A stretch of 64,000 bases of DNA from Halorussus salinisoli (lineage in GTDB: Archaea > Halobacteriota > Halobacteria > Halobacteriales > Haladaptataceae): assembly GCA_005239435.1 (NCBI GenBank), contig SZNP01000009.1, positions 1-64,000 of the forward strand, given 5' to 3'. The translations under genes and the position numbers were made by a program. Under the pieces are notes generated by a model. That model was not told where the DNA came from, made no database searches, and saw nothing but the letters and a program-made list of their open reading frames with translations. Below are positions 34,625 through 43,273 of the stretch, one piece after another (position 1 is the stretch's first letter; the number at the start of each line of letters is the position of its first letter).

Positions 34625-35237
34625 AGCCGACACCCGGTCGGACAGCGACGACCGAATCGACCCCCGACTCGGCGACGACTGTGACGTCTCCCCCGGTGCC
34701 ACGGTCGGTCACCTCCACCGCGACGACGCCTCGCCGCCGATTCTGGGCGACCGCGCCACGGTTCGGTCGGGGAGCATCGTCTACGCCGACGTCGAAATCG
34801 GCGACGACTTCACCACGGGCCACGGCGTCCTCGTCCGCGAGGACACCCGAATCGGCGACGACGTGGTGGTCGGCACCAACACGGTGATCGACGGGACGAC
34901 GACTATCGGGTCGCACGTCAGCCTCCAGACGGGCGTCTACGTCCCGACCGACACCACCATCGGAAGCGAGGTGTTCGTCGGACCCTGCGCGGTCCTGACC
35001 AACGACCCCTACCCGATTCGGCAGGACGTGGACCTCGAAGGGCCGACCCTCGAAGACCACGTCTCGGTCGGCGCGAACGCCACCCTCCTCCCCGGCGTGA
35101 CGGTCGGCGAAGGCTCGTTCGTCGCGGCCGGTGCGGTCGTGACCGAGGACGTGCCGCCCGAGACGCTGGCGATGGGCGCGCCCGCCGAGTATCGGTCGCT
35201 TCCCGACGTTCTCGACGGAGGGAACGACATCGCATGA
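34617..35237 (+). CDS. UDP-2,3-diamino-uronate 3-N-acetyltransferase (WbpD/WlbB-like)
   Basis: A 206-residue left-handed beta-helix acyltransferase with hexapeptide repeats (ATVRSGSIVYADVEIGDDFTTG, IGDDVVVG). A lysine-free loop around VFVGPCAVLTNDPYP, then VSVGANATLLPGVTVGEGSFVAAGAVV and ETLAMGAPAEYR, match WbpD/WlbB. Expected role: acetyl-CoA-dependent acetylation of the 3-amino group of UDP-GlcNAc3NA. An in-frame TGA just upstream makes GTG 34617 the only sensible start. It is the first gene of the operon, overlapping the next by four bases. Confidence 0.87.
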   Translation: MARADTRSDSDDRIDPRLGDDCDVSPGATVGHLHRDDASPPILGDRATVRSGSIVYADVEIGDDFTTGHGVLVREDTRIGDDVVVGTNTVIDGTTTIGSHVSLQTGVYVPTDTTIGSEVFVGPCAVLTNDPYPIRQDVDLEGPTLEDHVSVGANATLLPGVTVGEGSFVAAGAVVTEDVPPETLAMGAPAEYRSLPDVLDGGNDIA

Positions 35238-36322
35238 GCGACGTTTCCATCGCCGACCCCGAGATGGGCGAGCGCGAAATCGAGCGCGTCCGGTCGGTCA
35301 TGGAGTCGGGCCACATCGCCGACGGTCCCGAGGTCCGGACGTTCGAAGACGAGTTCGCCGCGTTCTGCGAGGCCGACCACGGCGTCGCCACGAGCAACGG
35401 AACGACCGCCCTCCACGCCGCTTTCGAGGCGCTCGGGGTCGGGTCGGGCGACAAGGTGGTGACGACCCCGTTCTCGTTCGTGGCCAGCGCCAACGCGATT
35501 CGACTCGCGGGCGCAGAGCCGGTGTTCGCCGACATCGACCCCGATACCTTCAACCTCGACCCGACCGCGGTCGAGGAGGCGGTCCGACGCGAGGACGACG
35601 TGGCCGCCGTCGTGCCGGTCCACCTCTACGGGCTTCCCGCCGAGATGGACCACCTGCTCGACGTGGCCGACGACCACGACCTCGCTGTAGTCGAGGACGC
35701 CGCCCAGGCCCACGGCGCGGAGTACCGGGGCCAGCGAGTCGGCTCGCTCGGCGACGCGGCCTGCTTCTCGATGTATCCGACCAAGAACATGACCACGGGC
35801 GAGGGCGGGATGATAACCACCGACCGCGACGACGTGGCCGAGCGCGCCGCGAGCTTCGTCAACCACGGACGACCGCCCGAGGGCGGCTACGAACACGTCC
35901 GAGTGGGTCACAACTTCCGGATGACCTCGATGGCGGCCGCAATCGGCCGGGTCCAACTCGACCGCCTGCCCGACTACAACGAGGCCCGGCGGTCGAACGC
36001 GGCGTATCTCACCGACTCGCTCACCGACACCGACGTGGTTCCGCCCACCGTCCCCGACGACCGCGAACACGTCTACCACCAGTACACGATTCGGACCGAC
36101 GACAGGGACGGTCTCGCGGCGTATCTGGACGAGGCGGGCGTCGGTACGGGCGTCTACTACCCGACGCCCATCCACGAGCAACCCGCCTACGAGGGCGTGT
36201 CTCACGCCGCTCCGGTCGCCGAGAGAACCGCCGAACAGGCGCTGTCCCTGCCGGTTCACCCGAACGTCTCCGAACAGGACCTCCGAACGATTGCCTCCGC
36301 TATCCAAGAGTATGAACGCTGA
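35234..36322 (+). CDS. DegT/DnrJ/EryC1-type sugar aminotransferase (WbpE-like)
   Basis: A 362-residue PLP-dependent aminotransferase acting on nucleotide-linked keto-sugars. ATSNGTTALHAAFEALG, VVEDAAQAHGA and the PLP lysine K184 in MYPTKNMTTGEGGM are diagnostic. In context it should convert the 3-keto UDP-sugar from the adjacent oxidoreductase to the 3-amino form using glutamate. ATG 35234 overlaps the upstream stop (ATGA), and its end overlaps the next gene by 11 bases. Confidence 0.9.
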   Translation: MSDVSIADPEMGEREIERVRSVMESGHIADGPEVRTFEDEFAAFCEADHGVATSNGTTALHAAFEALGVGSGDKVVTTPFSFVASANAIRLAGAEPVFADIDPDTFNLDPTAVEEAVRREDDVAAVVPVHLYGLPAEMDHLLDVADDHDLAVVEDAAQAHGAEYRGQRVGSLGDAACFSMYPTKNMTTGEGGMITTDRDDVAERAASFVNHGRPPEGGYEHVRVGHNFRMTSMAAAIGRVQLDRLPDYNEARRSNAAYLTDSLTDTDVVPPTVPDDREHVYHQYTIRTDDRDGLAAYLDEAGVGTGVYYPTPIHEQPAYEGVSHAAPVAERTAEQALSLPVHPNVSEQDLRTIASAIQEYER

Positions 36323-37301
36323 CTTACCAGACGCGACGAACGCCGCAGTCGTCGGCGTCGGCAACATGGGCCGTCATCACGCGCGAGTGTACAGCGAACT
36401 GCCGAACGTGAATCTCGTCGGCGTCTTCGACGTGAACGACGAGCAGGCCCGCGAAGTCGCCGAGGACCACGGCACCCGCGCGATGAACCTCGAAGCACTC
36501 CTCCACGCCGCCGACGTGGCCTCCATCGCGGTCCCCAACCAGTTCCACGCCGAGATAACGTCCCAGTGTATCGACCACGGCGTGGACGTGCTGGTCGAGA
36601 AGCCCTTCGTGGACGACCCCGAGGTCGGCCAAGAACTGCTCGACCGGGCCGACGAGGCCGGGGTGACGATTCAGGTCGGCCACGTCGAGCGGTTCAACCC
36701 CGCGATTCGGACGCTCGCGGACATCGTGGCCGACCTCGACGTGATCGCCATCGACGCCCAGCGACTCGGACCGCCGCCGGGAGACCGGCAGGTGGACGAG
36801 AGCGCGGTGCTGGACCTGATGATTCACGACATCGACGTGGTGCTGGCGATGCTCGGCGAGAAACCGGACGAGGTGAACGCCCACGGCGTCAAGAACAACC
36901 AGTACGCCACGGCCAGCCTCCAGTTCGACGACGCCGTCGCCACGCTCACGGCGAGTCGGGTGACCCAGCAGCGAATCCGAAAGCTCTCGATCACCGCCGA
37001 GGACTGCCGCGTCAACGTCGATTACATCGACCGGTCGGTCGAGATTCACCGCCACTCGCTGCCCGAGTACATCGAGGACAACGGCGACGTGCGCTACCGC
37101 CACGAGAGCATCGTGGAGCGACCCACCGTCGAGACGGGCGAACCCCTCAAAAACGAGTTGGAGTCGTTCGTCGCGGCGGCCACCTCGGGGACGGACCCGG
37201 TGGTCTCGGGCGAAGACGGACTGCGCGTCCTCGAAGTCGCGCGCCGCATCGACGACATCGCGGCCGACGAGCGACCGGAAGCCGAGGTGAGCGCCCGGTG
37301 A
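36312..37301 (+). CDS. Gfo/Idh/MocA-family UDP-sugar 3-dehydrogenase (WbpB/WlbA-like)
   Basis: A 329-residue NAD-dependent oxidoreductase. The Rossmann motif is VVGVGNMGRHHARVY, and the conserved EKPF with its catalytic lysine is near residue 97. VGHVERFNPAI and the conserved HD-D (MIHDIDVVLAML) also fit. WbpB/WlbA oxidises C3 of UDP-GlcNAcA before transamination. ATG 36312 is preferred to the in-frame ATG 36291. The stop overlaps the next gene's GTG by four bases. Confidence 0.88.
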   Translation: MNADLPDATNAAVVGVGNMGRHHARVYSELPNVNLVGVFDVNDEQAREVAEDHGTRAMNLEALLHAADVASIAVPNQFHAEITSQCIDHGVDVLVEKPFVDDPEVGQELLDRADEAGVTIQVGHVERFNPAIRTLADIVADLDVIAIDAQRLGPPPGDRQVDESAVLDLMIHDIDVVLAMLGEKPDEVNAHGVKNNQYATASLQFDDAVATLTASRVTQQRIRKLSITAEDCRVNVDYIDRSVEIHRHSLPEYIEDNGDVRYRHESIVERPTVETGEPLKNELESFVAAATSGTDPVVSGEDGLRVLEVARRIDDIAADERPEAEVSAR

Positions 37302-38647
37302 GTCTACAGGAGGTCGCACACCTGTACGACAGCGACGCCCAGGAGTCCGACCAGCGCGAGGCGTTCCGGTCGGGACAGGTCCCGGTCGCGGTGTACGGTC
37401 TCGGCAAGATGGGGCTTCCGCTCGCCGCGGTCTACGCCGACGTGTCGGGCAACGTCGTCGGCGCCGACGTGGACAGCGAGGTCGTCGAGACCATCAACGA
37501 CGGCGAGTGCCACGTCAAGCGCGAACCCGGTCTGCCGGAGTTGGTGGCCGAGACGGTCGAGGCCGGTGCGTTCGAGGCGACCGACGACCCGGCCGAGGCC
37601 GCCGACCGGGCCGCGGTTCACGTCGTCATCGTACCGACGCCCATCACCGACGACCACGAGGCCGACCTCTCCATCCTCCGGTCGGTCGCCGAGGACGTGG
37701 GGACCGGACTCGACCCCGGCGACCTCGTGGTGGTCGAGTGTACGGTCCCGCCGCGGACCTGCGAAGACCTGCTGGAACCCATGCTGGCCGAGGCCGCGGG
37801 CCACGACGAGTTCGGACTGGCGTTCTGCCCCGAGCGGACCGCCAGCGGACGCGCGCTCGAAGACATCAGAGGCGCGTACCCCAAAGTCGTCGGCGGCGTG
37901 GACGACGAGAGTACGCGGGTCGCCGAGTTAGTCTACGGCGAAATCACCGACAACGACGTGCTGGCGGTCTCCGACGCCACCACCGCGGAGGCCGTGAAGG
38001 TGTTCGAGGGCCTCTACCGGGACGTGAACATCGCGCTGGCGAACGAACTCGCCACGCTCACCGACGAGTTGGGCATCGACGTGAACGAGGCCATCGAGAC
38101 GGCCAACACCCAACCGTTCTGCGAGATTCACGCGCCAGGTCCCGGCGTCGGCGGCCACTGCATCCCCTACTACCCCTACTTCGTCATCAACGGGTTCGAC
38201 ACCGAGGCCCGACTGCTGGAGACCGCCCGCGAGGTCAACGACTCGATGCCCCGGTTCACGGTCGAGACGCTGACCCGCGAACTCGACGCCGAGGGCAAGT
38301 CTCCCGAAGACGCCACGATTGCGGTCCTCGGCCTGACCTACCGGCCGGGCGTCGAAGAGACTCGCGCCACGCCCGCCGGTCCCATCGCCGAGGACCTCTC
38401 GGACCTCGGCGCGGAGGTGCTGGCGGTCGACCCGATGCTGGACGACGCCGACGGGTTCGCGGTAGAATTGATATCGCAAAATGAGATTTACGACCGCGAA
38501 CTGGACGCGGTCGTACTGGTGACGCCCCACGAGGAGTTCGAGAACCTCTCGTGGGATCGGTTCGACCCGCTAGTGGTCGTGGACGGCCGCCAGAGCCTCG
38601 AACTCGACGAGACCGACCACCGCGTGTACACGATCGGGAGCGGATAA
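37298..38647 (+). CDS. UDP-N-acetylhexosamine 6-dehydrogenase (WbpA/WecC-like)
   Basis: A 449-residue enzyme of the UDP-glucose/GDP-mannose dehydrogenase family, oxidising C6 of UDP-GlcNAc (or UDP-ManNAc) to the uronate with two NAD+. The NAD fold is VYGLGKMGLPLA, the catalytic cysteine C288 lies in GVGGHCIPYYPYF, and the dimer helix is EAVKVFEGLYRDVNIALANELA. GTG 37298 gives the four-base GTGA overlap with the upstream gene. Near 38460-38490 an AT-rich stretch codes for VELISQNEIYD, unusual for this GC-rich gene. Confidence 0.9.
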   Translation: MSLQEVAHLYDSDAQESDQREAFRSGQVPVAVYGLGKMGLPLAAVYADVSGNVVGADVDSEVVETINDGECHVKREPGLPELVAETVEAGAFEATDDPAEAADRAAVHVVIVPTPITDDHEADLSILRSVAEDVGTGLDPGDLVVVECTVPPRTCEDLLEPMLAEAAGHDEFGLAFCPERTASGRALEDIRGAYPKVVGGVDDESTRVAELVYGEITDNDVLAVSDATTAEAVKVFEGLYRDVNIALANELATLTDELGIDVNEAIETANTQPFCEIHAPGPGVGGHCIPYYPYFVINGFDTEARLLETAREVNDSMPRFTVETLTRELDAEGKSPEDATIAVLGLTYRPGVEETRATPAGPIAEDLSDLGAEVLAVDPMLDDADGFAVELISQNEIYDRELDAVVLVTPHEEFENLSWDRFDPLVVVDGRQSLELDETDHRVYTIGSG

Positions 38648-38650
38648 CTC

Positions 38651-39892
38651 ATGTACGAAGGGAAGGCAATCGCCGTCGTGGTCCCCGCCTACGACGAGGC
38701 GGAGTTCGTCGGCGAGGTAATCGACACGATTCCGTCGTTCGTCGACCGCGTCTACCCCGTGGACGACGCTTCGACGGACGGGACGTGGGCCGAGATTCGG
38801 TCCGCGGCCCGGCAGGTGAACGGTCGCGGAAACAGACTGCCGGACGGCGCGGGCGAGCTCCGTCGTCACGGGCCCGACGCGGGGCGGTCCGACGCGGAAC
38901 GGTCCGACGCGGACGTCGAAACTACCGACGAGTCGGCCGGTCTGCGAGTCGTGCCGATTCGCCACGAGACCAATCGCGGCGTCGGCGCGGCCATCAAGAC
39001 TGGCTACCGACGGGCCTACGACGACGGGATGGACGCCGTGGCGGTGATGGCCGGGGACGGTCAGATGGACCCCGACCAGTTGTCGCAGATTCTCGACCCC
39101 GTGGTCTCGGGCCGGGCCGACTACGCCAAAGGCAACCGACTGCTCGCGGACGGCGACGCCGACGGGATGTCGCGGTTCCGACTGTTCGGCAATGCGGTGT
39201 TGACTCTCCTCACGAAGGTAGCGAGCGGCTACTGGACGATGATGGACCCCCAGAACGGCTACACCGCTATCTCCCGCGACGCGCTAGACGGACTCGACCT
39301 CGACGCGGTGTTCGACGACTACGGGTTCGCCAACGCGATGCTGGTCCACCTAAACGTCGCCGACGCGCGAGTCGCCGACGTCCCGATGCCCGCCCAGTAC
39401 GGCGAGGAGGACAGCGGAATCCGATACTCGACGTTCGTCCCGCAGTTGTCGGCGCTGTTGGCCAAGGGGTTCGGGTGGCGACTCGCCGAGAAGCACGTCC
39501 GACGGGAGTTCCACCCGTTCGTCCTCTGCTACGGACTCGGTGTCGTCGGGACGCTGGTCGGAGCCTACGCCACGGTGCGCGACGCCCGCGCCGCAGGCAG
39601 TAGCGAAAAGGAACGTAGAATTAATGCTAAAGGAAATAGATACAATGCTCGAAGACAGAAAGAAGATTCTCGAAGCGAATCGACGAGGGGGTGCGGTCCG
39701 ATGACGATGCTGGCCGGACTCGCGACGACGGGGCTGGCGATGTCGTTCGACGCGTCCCAGAACGAGGACCTCCACGTCACCGTGGACGCCGACGAGGACG
39801 AACTCCGTTCCGGCGACGATACGACCGAACCCGGCGACGATGCCCGGCGGCCCGACGGTGCGGCGGAAACCGGCGAGGTGAGCGACCGATGA
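38651..39892 (+). CDS. GT2-family glycosyltransferase (dolichyl-phosphate sugar synthase-like)
   Basis: A 413-residue protein. The GT-A fold has VVVPAYDEAEFVGEVID, DDAS-DGT, and GDGQMDPDQL as the metal site, then MMDPQNGYTAISRDAL. This matches DPM1/DPG synthase-type enzymes, which load a sugar onto dolichyl phosphate. A low-complexity insertion (residues about 55-98) sits inside the catalytic domain. C-terminal membrane helices follow (FVLCYGLGVVGTLVGAYA and TMLAGLATTGLAMSF), split by a basic linker encoded by AT-rich DNA (39600-39690). It overlaps the epimerase gene by four bases. Confidence 0.85.
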   Translation: MYEGKAIAVVVPAYDEAEFVGEVIDTIPSFVDRVYPVDDASTDGTWAEIRSAARQVNGRGNRLPDGAGELRRHGPDAGRSDAERSDADVETTDESAGLRVVPIRHETNRGVGAAIKTGYRRAYDDGMDAVAVMAGDGQMDPDQLSQILDPVVSGRADYAKGNRLLADGDADGMSRFRLFGNAVLTLLTKVASGYWTMMDPQNGYTAISRDALDGLDLDAVFDDYGFANAMLVHLNVADARVADVPMPAQYGEEDSGIRYSTFVPQLSALLAKGFGWRLAEKHVRREFHPFVLCYGLGVVGTLVGAYATVRDARAAGSSEKERRINAKGNRYNARRQKEDSRSESTRGCGPMTMLAGLATTGLAMSFDASQNEDLHVTVDADEDELRSGDDTTEPGDDARRPDGAAETGEVSDR

Positions 39893-40950
39893 AGGTCCTG
39901 ACCGTCGTCGGCGCGCGCCCGCAGTTCGTCAAGGCGGCCGCGGTGTCCCGCGAACTCCGCCGACACCACGAGGAGGTGTTGGTCCACACCGGCCAGCACT
40001 ACGACGAGGAGATGTCGGACGTGTTCTTCGACGAGTTGGGGATTCCGGAACCCGACGACAACCTCGGCGTCGGGTCGGACAGCCACGGCGCGCAGACCGC
40101 CGAGATGATAGCCGGACTCGAAGAGTTGATCGAGACCGAGGGCCCCGACGCGGTGCTGGTCTACGGCGACACCAACTCCACGCTCGCGGCGGCCGTCGCG
40201 GCGTCGAAGATGGACACCGACCTCGCCCACGTCGAGGCGGGACTCCGGAGTTACAACCGCGAGATGCCAGAAGAGGTCAATCGGGTGTTGACCGACCACG
40301 CCGCCGACTTCCTGTTCGCGCCCTCCCGGCGCGCGGTCGAGAACCTCCGCGAGGAGTCGGTCCCCGGTGCTGTCCACGACACCGGCGACGTGATGTACGA
40401 CGCGGTGCTGTGGGCGCGCGACCGGGCCGAAGAACACTCGACGGTGCTGGACGAGTTCGGCGTCGAGGAGGACGAGTACGTGCTGGCGACGGTCCACCGC
40501 GCGGGCAACACCGACGACCCCGACCGACTCGCGGCCATCCTCGACGCGCTGGCCGGGGACTCCCGCGAGGTCGTCCTGCCCGCCCACCCCCGAACGATAA
40601 ACCGTATGCAGGAATACGGAATGTACGAGGGCGCCCGGGAGAGGCTGACCCTGACCGACCCCGCGGGCTACCTCGACTTCGTGCGCTTGCAGGACTGCGC
40701 CGACGTGGTGGCGACCGACTCCGGCGGCGTCCAGAAGGAGGCGTTCTTCCTCGACACCCCGTGCGTGACGATGCGCGGGGAGACCGAGTGGCGCGAGACG
40801 GTCGAAGCCGGGTGGAACACCCTGGTCGGGGCCGACGAAGAGGCCATCCGCCGAGCGCTGGCGACTGCCGACCCGCCCGCCGACAAGCCCCGCCCCTACG
40901 GCGACGGGGACGCCGCGGCGAAGATCACCCGCCTGCTGGACGATGCCTGA
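39889..40950 (+). CDS. non-hydrolysing UDP-N-acetylhexosamine 2-epimerase (WbpI/WecB-like)
   Basis: A 353-residue epimerase. GARPQFVKAA, HTGQHYDEEMSDVFF, VYGDTNSTLA, HVEAGLRSYNREMPEE and TDSGGVQKEAFF are all family signatures. In isolation it could be WecB (UDP-GlcNAc to UDP-ManNAc). In the operon with WbpD, E, B and A homologues, the WbpI reaction (UDP-GlcNAc3NAcA to UDP-ManNAc3NAcA) fits best. ATG 39889 overlaps the GT2 stop (ATGA); its end overlaps the deacetylase gene by eight bases. Confidence 0.9.
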   Translation: MKVLTVVGARPQFVKAAAVSRELRRHHEEVLVHTGQHYDEEMSDVFFDELGIPEPDDNLGVGSDSHGAQTAEMIAGLEELIETEGPDAVLVYGDTNSTLAAAVAASKMDTDLAHVEAGLRSYNREMPEEVNRVLTDHAADFLFAPSRRAVENLREESVPGAVHDTGDVMYDAVLWARDRAEEHSTVLDEFGVEEDEYVLATVHRAGNTDDPDRLAAILDALAGDSREVVLPAHPRTINRMQEYGMYEGARERLTLTDPAGYLDFVRLQDCADVVATDSGGVQKEAFFLDTPCVTMRGETEWRETVEAGWNTLVGADEEAIRRALATADPPADKPRPYGDGDAAAKITRLLDDA

Positions 40951-42013
40951 CAGTCCCACCGACCCCGACCTCCGGGTCGCCGGAGCGCCGTCGGCGGTCG
41001 CCGACGCCGAGTTCGCGCTCTTGCTGACCCACGACGTGGACCGGCCGTACAAGACGGTCCAGTCGGTGTACCACGCCCTCGAACGCCGCGACCCTCGTCA
41101 ACTGAGGGCGCTACTGCCCGGCCGGAACCCGTGGTGGCAGTTCGAGGAGATCATGGACCTCGAAGCGTCGCTGGGCGTCCGGTCGGCGTTCTACTTCCTG
41201 CGCGAGCAACACCTGCTCGAACGCCCGCCGACCGACTGGTTCGACCCCTTCTACTGGATAGAGCATCTGGGTCGCTACGTCCTCGAAACGCCCGAGATGG
41301 TGGACCTGCTCGACCGCCTCCACGACGGCGGGTGGGAGGTCGGTCTCCACGGGTCCTACGACGCCTACGACGACCGGGACCGCCTCCGGATGGAGAAGAC
41401 GATGCTGGAGAGCGCCCTCGGCGACGACGTGAAGGGCGGTCGCCAGCACCACCTCAACCGGGGGCCGCGAACGTGGGACCACCACCGCGAAATCGGCCTG
41501 CGATACGACGCCAGCCCCGGGTCGAGCGAGGAGTTCGGCTTCGACCACGGCTACCTGCCGCTCCGGCCCTTCGACGACGAGTTCGTGGTGTTTCCGCTGA
41601 CCGTCATGGAGTGTGCGCTCCCGGACCCCGGCGAGGAGTTCGAGGCGGCGTGGGCCGAGTGCGAGCGCCTGCTGGACGAGGCCGCCGACAACGACGCGGT
41701 GATGTCGGCGCTGTGGCACCCTCGGCTGTTCACCGAAGCCGACTTTCCGGGCTACCGGAGGCTCTACCGGCGACTCGTCGAGCGCGCGCTCGAGATGGGC
41801 GCGTGGGTCGGTGCGCCCGGCGACTACTACGACCTGCTTGACCACCCCGGAAGCGATTCGGGAGCGACCGAGACCGAAGGGACCGAGACCGACGACGCGG
41901 AGGGTCCGGCGACCGGCGTCGTCGCCGAGGGCGGGTACAGGAGTCGCCTACGGTCGCCGCAGGCGGAGGATAACAAAGTGAAAACCGGCGCGAACACCGA
42001 GTCAACAGGATGA
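40943..42013 (+). CDS. polysaccharide deacetylase-like protein
   Basis: A 356-residue protein of the NodB-homology type. LLTHDVDRPYK supplies the D-D metal pair region, HGSYDAYDDRDRL the second histidine, and GGRQHHLNRGPRTWDH and ALWHPRLFTE the later catalytic region. The tail after residue 300 is a low-complexity acidic stretch. It may remove an N-acetyl group from the polymer. It lacks a signal peptide, so it probably acts on lipid-linked or nucleotide-linked precursors in the cytoplasm. A motif copy inside its 3' end drives the next gene. Confidence 0.83.
   Translation: MPDSPTDPDLRVAGAPSAVADAEFALLLTHDVDRPYKTVQSVYHALERRDPRQLRALLPGRNPWWQFEEIMDLEASLGVRSAFYFLREQHLLERPPTDWFDPFYWIEHLGRYVLETPEMVDLLDRLHDGGWEVGLHGSYDAYDDRDRLRMEKTMLESALGDDVKGGRQHHLNRGPRTWDHHREIGLRYDASPGSSEEFGFDHGYLPLRPFDDEFVVFPLTVMECALPDPGEEFEAAWAECERLLDEAADNDAVMSALWHPRLFTEADFPGYRRLYRRLVERALEMGAWVGAPGDYYDLLDHPGSDSGATETEGTETDDAEGPATGVVAEGGYRSRLRSPQAEDNKVKTGANTESTG
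41960..41978 (+). promoter_or_regulatory. CA-N8-ATAACAAAG motif inside a coding end
   Basis: CAGGCGGAGGATAACAAAG, within the last codons of the deacetylase gene and ending 31 bases before ATG 42010 of the FemAB gene. It gives that gene its own promoter despite the ATGA overlap. Confidence 0.72.
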
Positions 42014-43098
42014 GAGTCGAGCAACTCGAACTGTCGGAGTGGGAGTCTGCGTTGCCGAGCGATGGATTCGAAGTGTTTCACCGCCCGGAGGCGCTGGAGG
42101 TGGTCGCCCGACACACCGACGCCGAGATGAAACTGTTCGGCGGGTTCAAGGGCCAGCAACCCATCGCGCTCCTGCCGGTGTTCGTCCAGCAGAAGTCGGT
42201 CGGGACCGCGATTACCTCGCCGCCGCCGAGCATGGGAATTCCGCGCCTCGGGCCGATTCTGATGCCGACGAGTCCGAAACGCCGCAAACAGGAGAAAGTC
42301 AACAACGAGTTCACCGAGTCGGTCCTCCAGCAGGTCGGCACCGACCTCGAACTCGACCAGCGACTCGCCGAGGCCGGAGTCGAGTCGCCGACGGCCGAGA
42401 AGGTGTTGGACACCCTCGACGTGGACTCGCGGCTGACCCTCTTCCGGATGGAGTGCAACGCGGCCTACGGCGACCCCCGGCCCTACGCGTGGGGGAACCT
42501 ACGGGTCGAACCGAACTTCACCTACTTCCTCGACGTGGAGGGCCGGAGCTCCGAGGACGTGCGAAAGTCCTTCTCGAAGAGCCTCCGTCGGGACGTCCGG
42601 GACGCCGAGGACCTCGACGTGACCGTCGAGACCGAGGGGCTGGAGGGGGCCCGCGACGTCTACCGAGCGACGAGAGCGCGGTACGCCGAGCAGGACGAAC
42701 CCTTCGCGCTGTCGTGGGCGTACGTCCGGGACCTCTTCGAGGCGCTGGCCGACGAGGACCGAGCGCGGGCCTACGTCGCCCGCGACTCCGATGGCGAGTA
42801 CCTCTCGGGCATCACCGCCCTCTACTCGAACGACCACGCATACTTCTGGCAGGGCGGCGCGAAGGCGATCTACGAGGGCACCGCGGTCAACAGCCTCATC
42901 CACTGGCGACTCATCGAAGACCTCATCGAGGACCCGCCGGTCGAGTCGGTCGCGCAGTACGACCTGATGGGAGCGAACACCGAGCGACTCTGCCGGTACA
43001 AGGCCAAGTTCGGCGCGGACCTCGCGCCCTACTACGTCGTGGAGTCGCAGGGCGCGGCGATGAACGTCGCCAAGCGGGCGTACAAGTTAGTGCAGTGA
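42010..43098 (+). CDS. FemAB-like (GNAT-fold) acyltransferase, copy 2
   Basis: A 362-residue paralogue of the protein at 26002-27021, with aligned regions AIALLPVF, YLSGITALYSNDHAYFWQGGAKAIYEG and YDLMGANTERLCRYKAKFG. The family transfers acyl or aminoacyl groups to amino sugars or peptides. Here it sits with the amino-uronate genes, so it might decorate the diamino sugar (inference). It overlaps the deacetylase by four bases, yet also carries its own motif promoter. Confidence 0.85.
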   Translation: MRVEQLELSEWESALPSDGFEVFHRPEALEVVARHTDAEMKLFGGFKGQQPIALLPVFVQQKSVGTAITSPPPSMGIPRLGPILMPTSPKRRKQEKVNNEFTESVLQQVGTDLELDQRLAEAGVESPTAEKVLDTLDVDSRLTLFRMECNAAYGDPRPYAWGNLRVEPNFTYFLDVEGRSSEDVRKSFSKSLRRDVRDAEDLDVTVETEGLEGARDVYRATRARYAEQDEPFALSWAYVRDLFEALADEDRARAYVARDSDGEYLSGITALYSNDHAYFWQGGAKAIYEGTAVNSLIHWRLIEDLIEDPPVESVAQYDLMGANTERLCRYKAKFGADLAPYYVVESQGAAMNVAKRAYKLVQ

Positions 43099-43198
43099 GA
43101 GCCTCCGGCGAGTGAACGGCCGGACGAAGCGAACTTTTCCAACTCCTTAACGAATCGGCCATCGAACCGTTTCGCGTTGCATCTCCGTTTCACCGGTT

Positions 43199-43217
43199 CA
43201 ACGAGCGAATTACAAAG
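43199..43217 (+). promoter_or_regulatory. CA-N8-ATtACAAAG motif, GT4 gene
   Basis: CAACGAGCGAATTACAAAG, with T in place of A at the third base of the 3' half and exact CA spacing. It lies 56 bases before ATG 43274. Confidence 0.68.
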
Positions 43218-43273
43218 GCCGAACCGAGCGTCGGTGGCCAGTAGAGGGGTCTACAGCGGACCTCCGAGAACGA

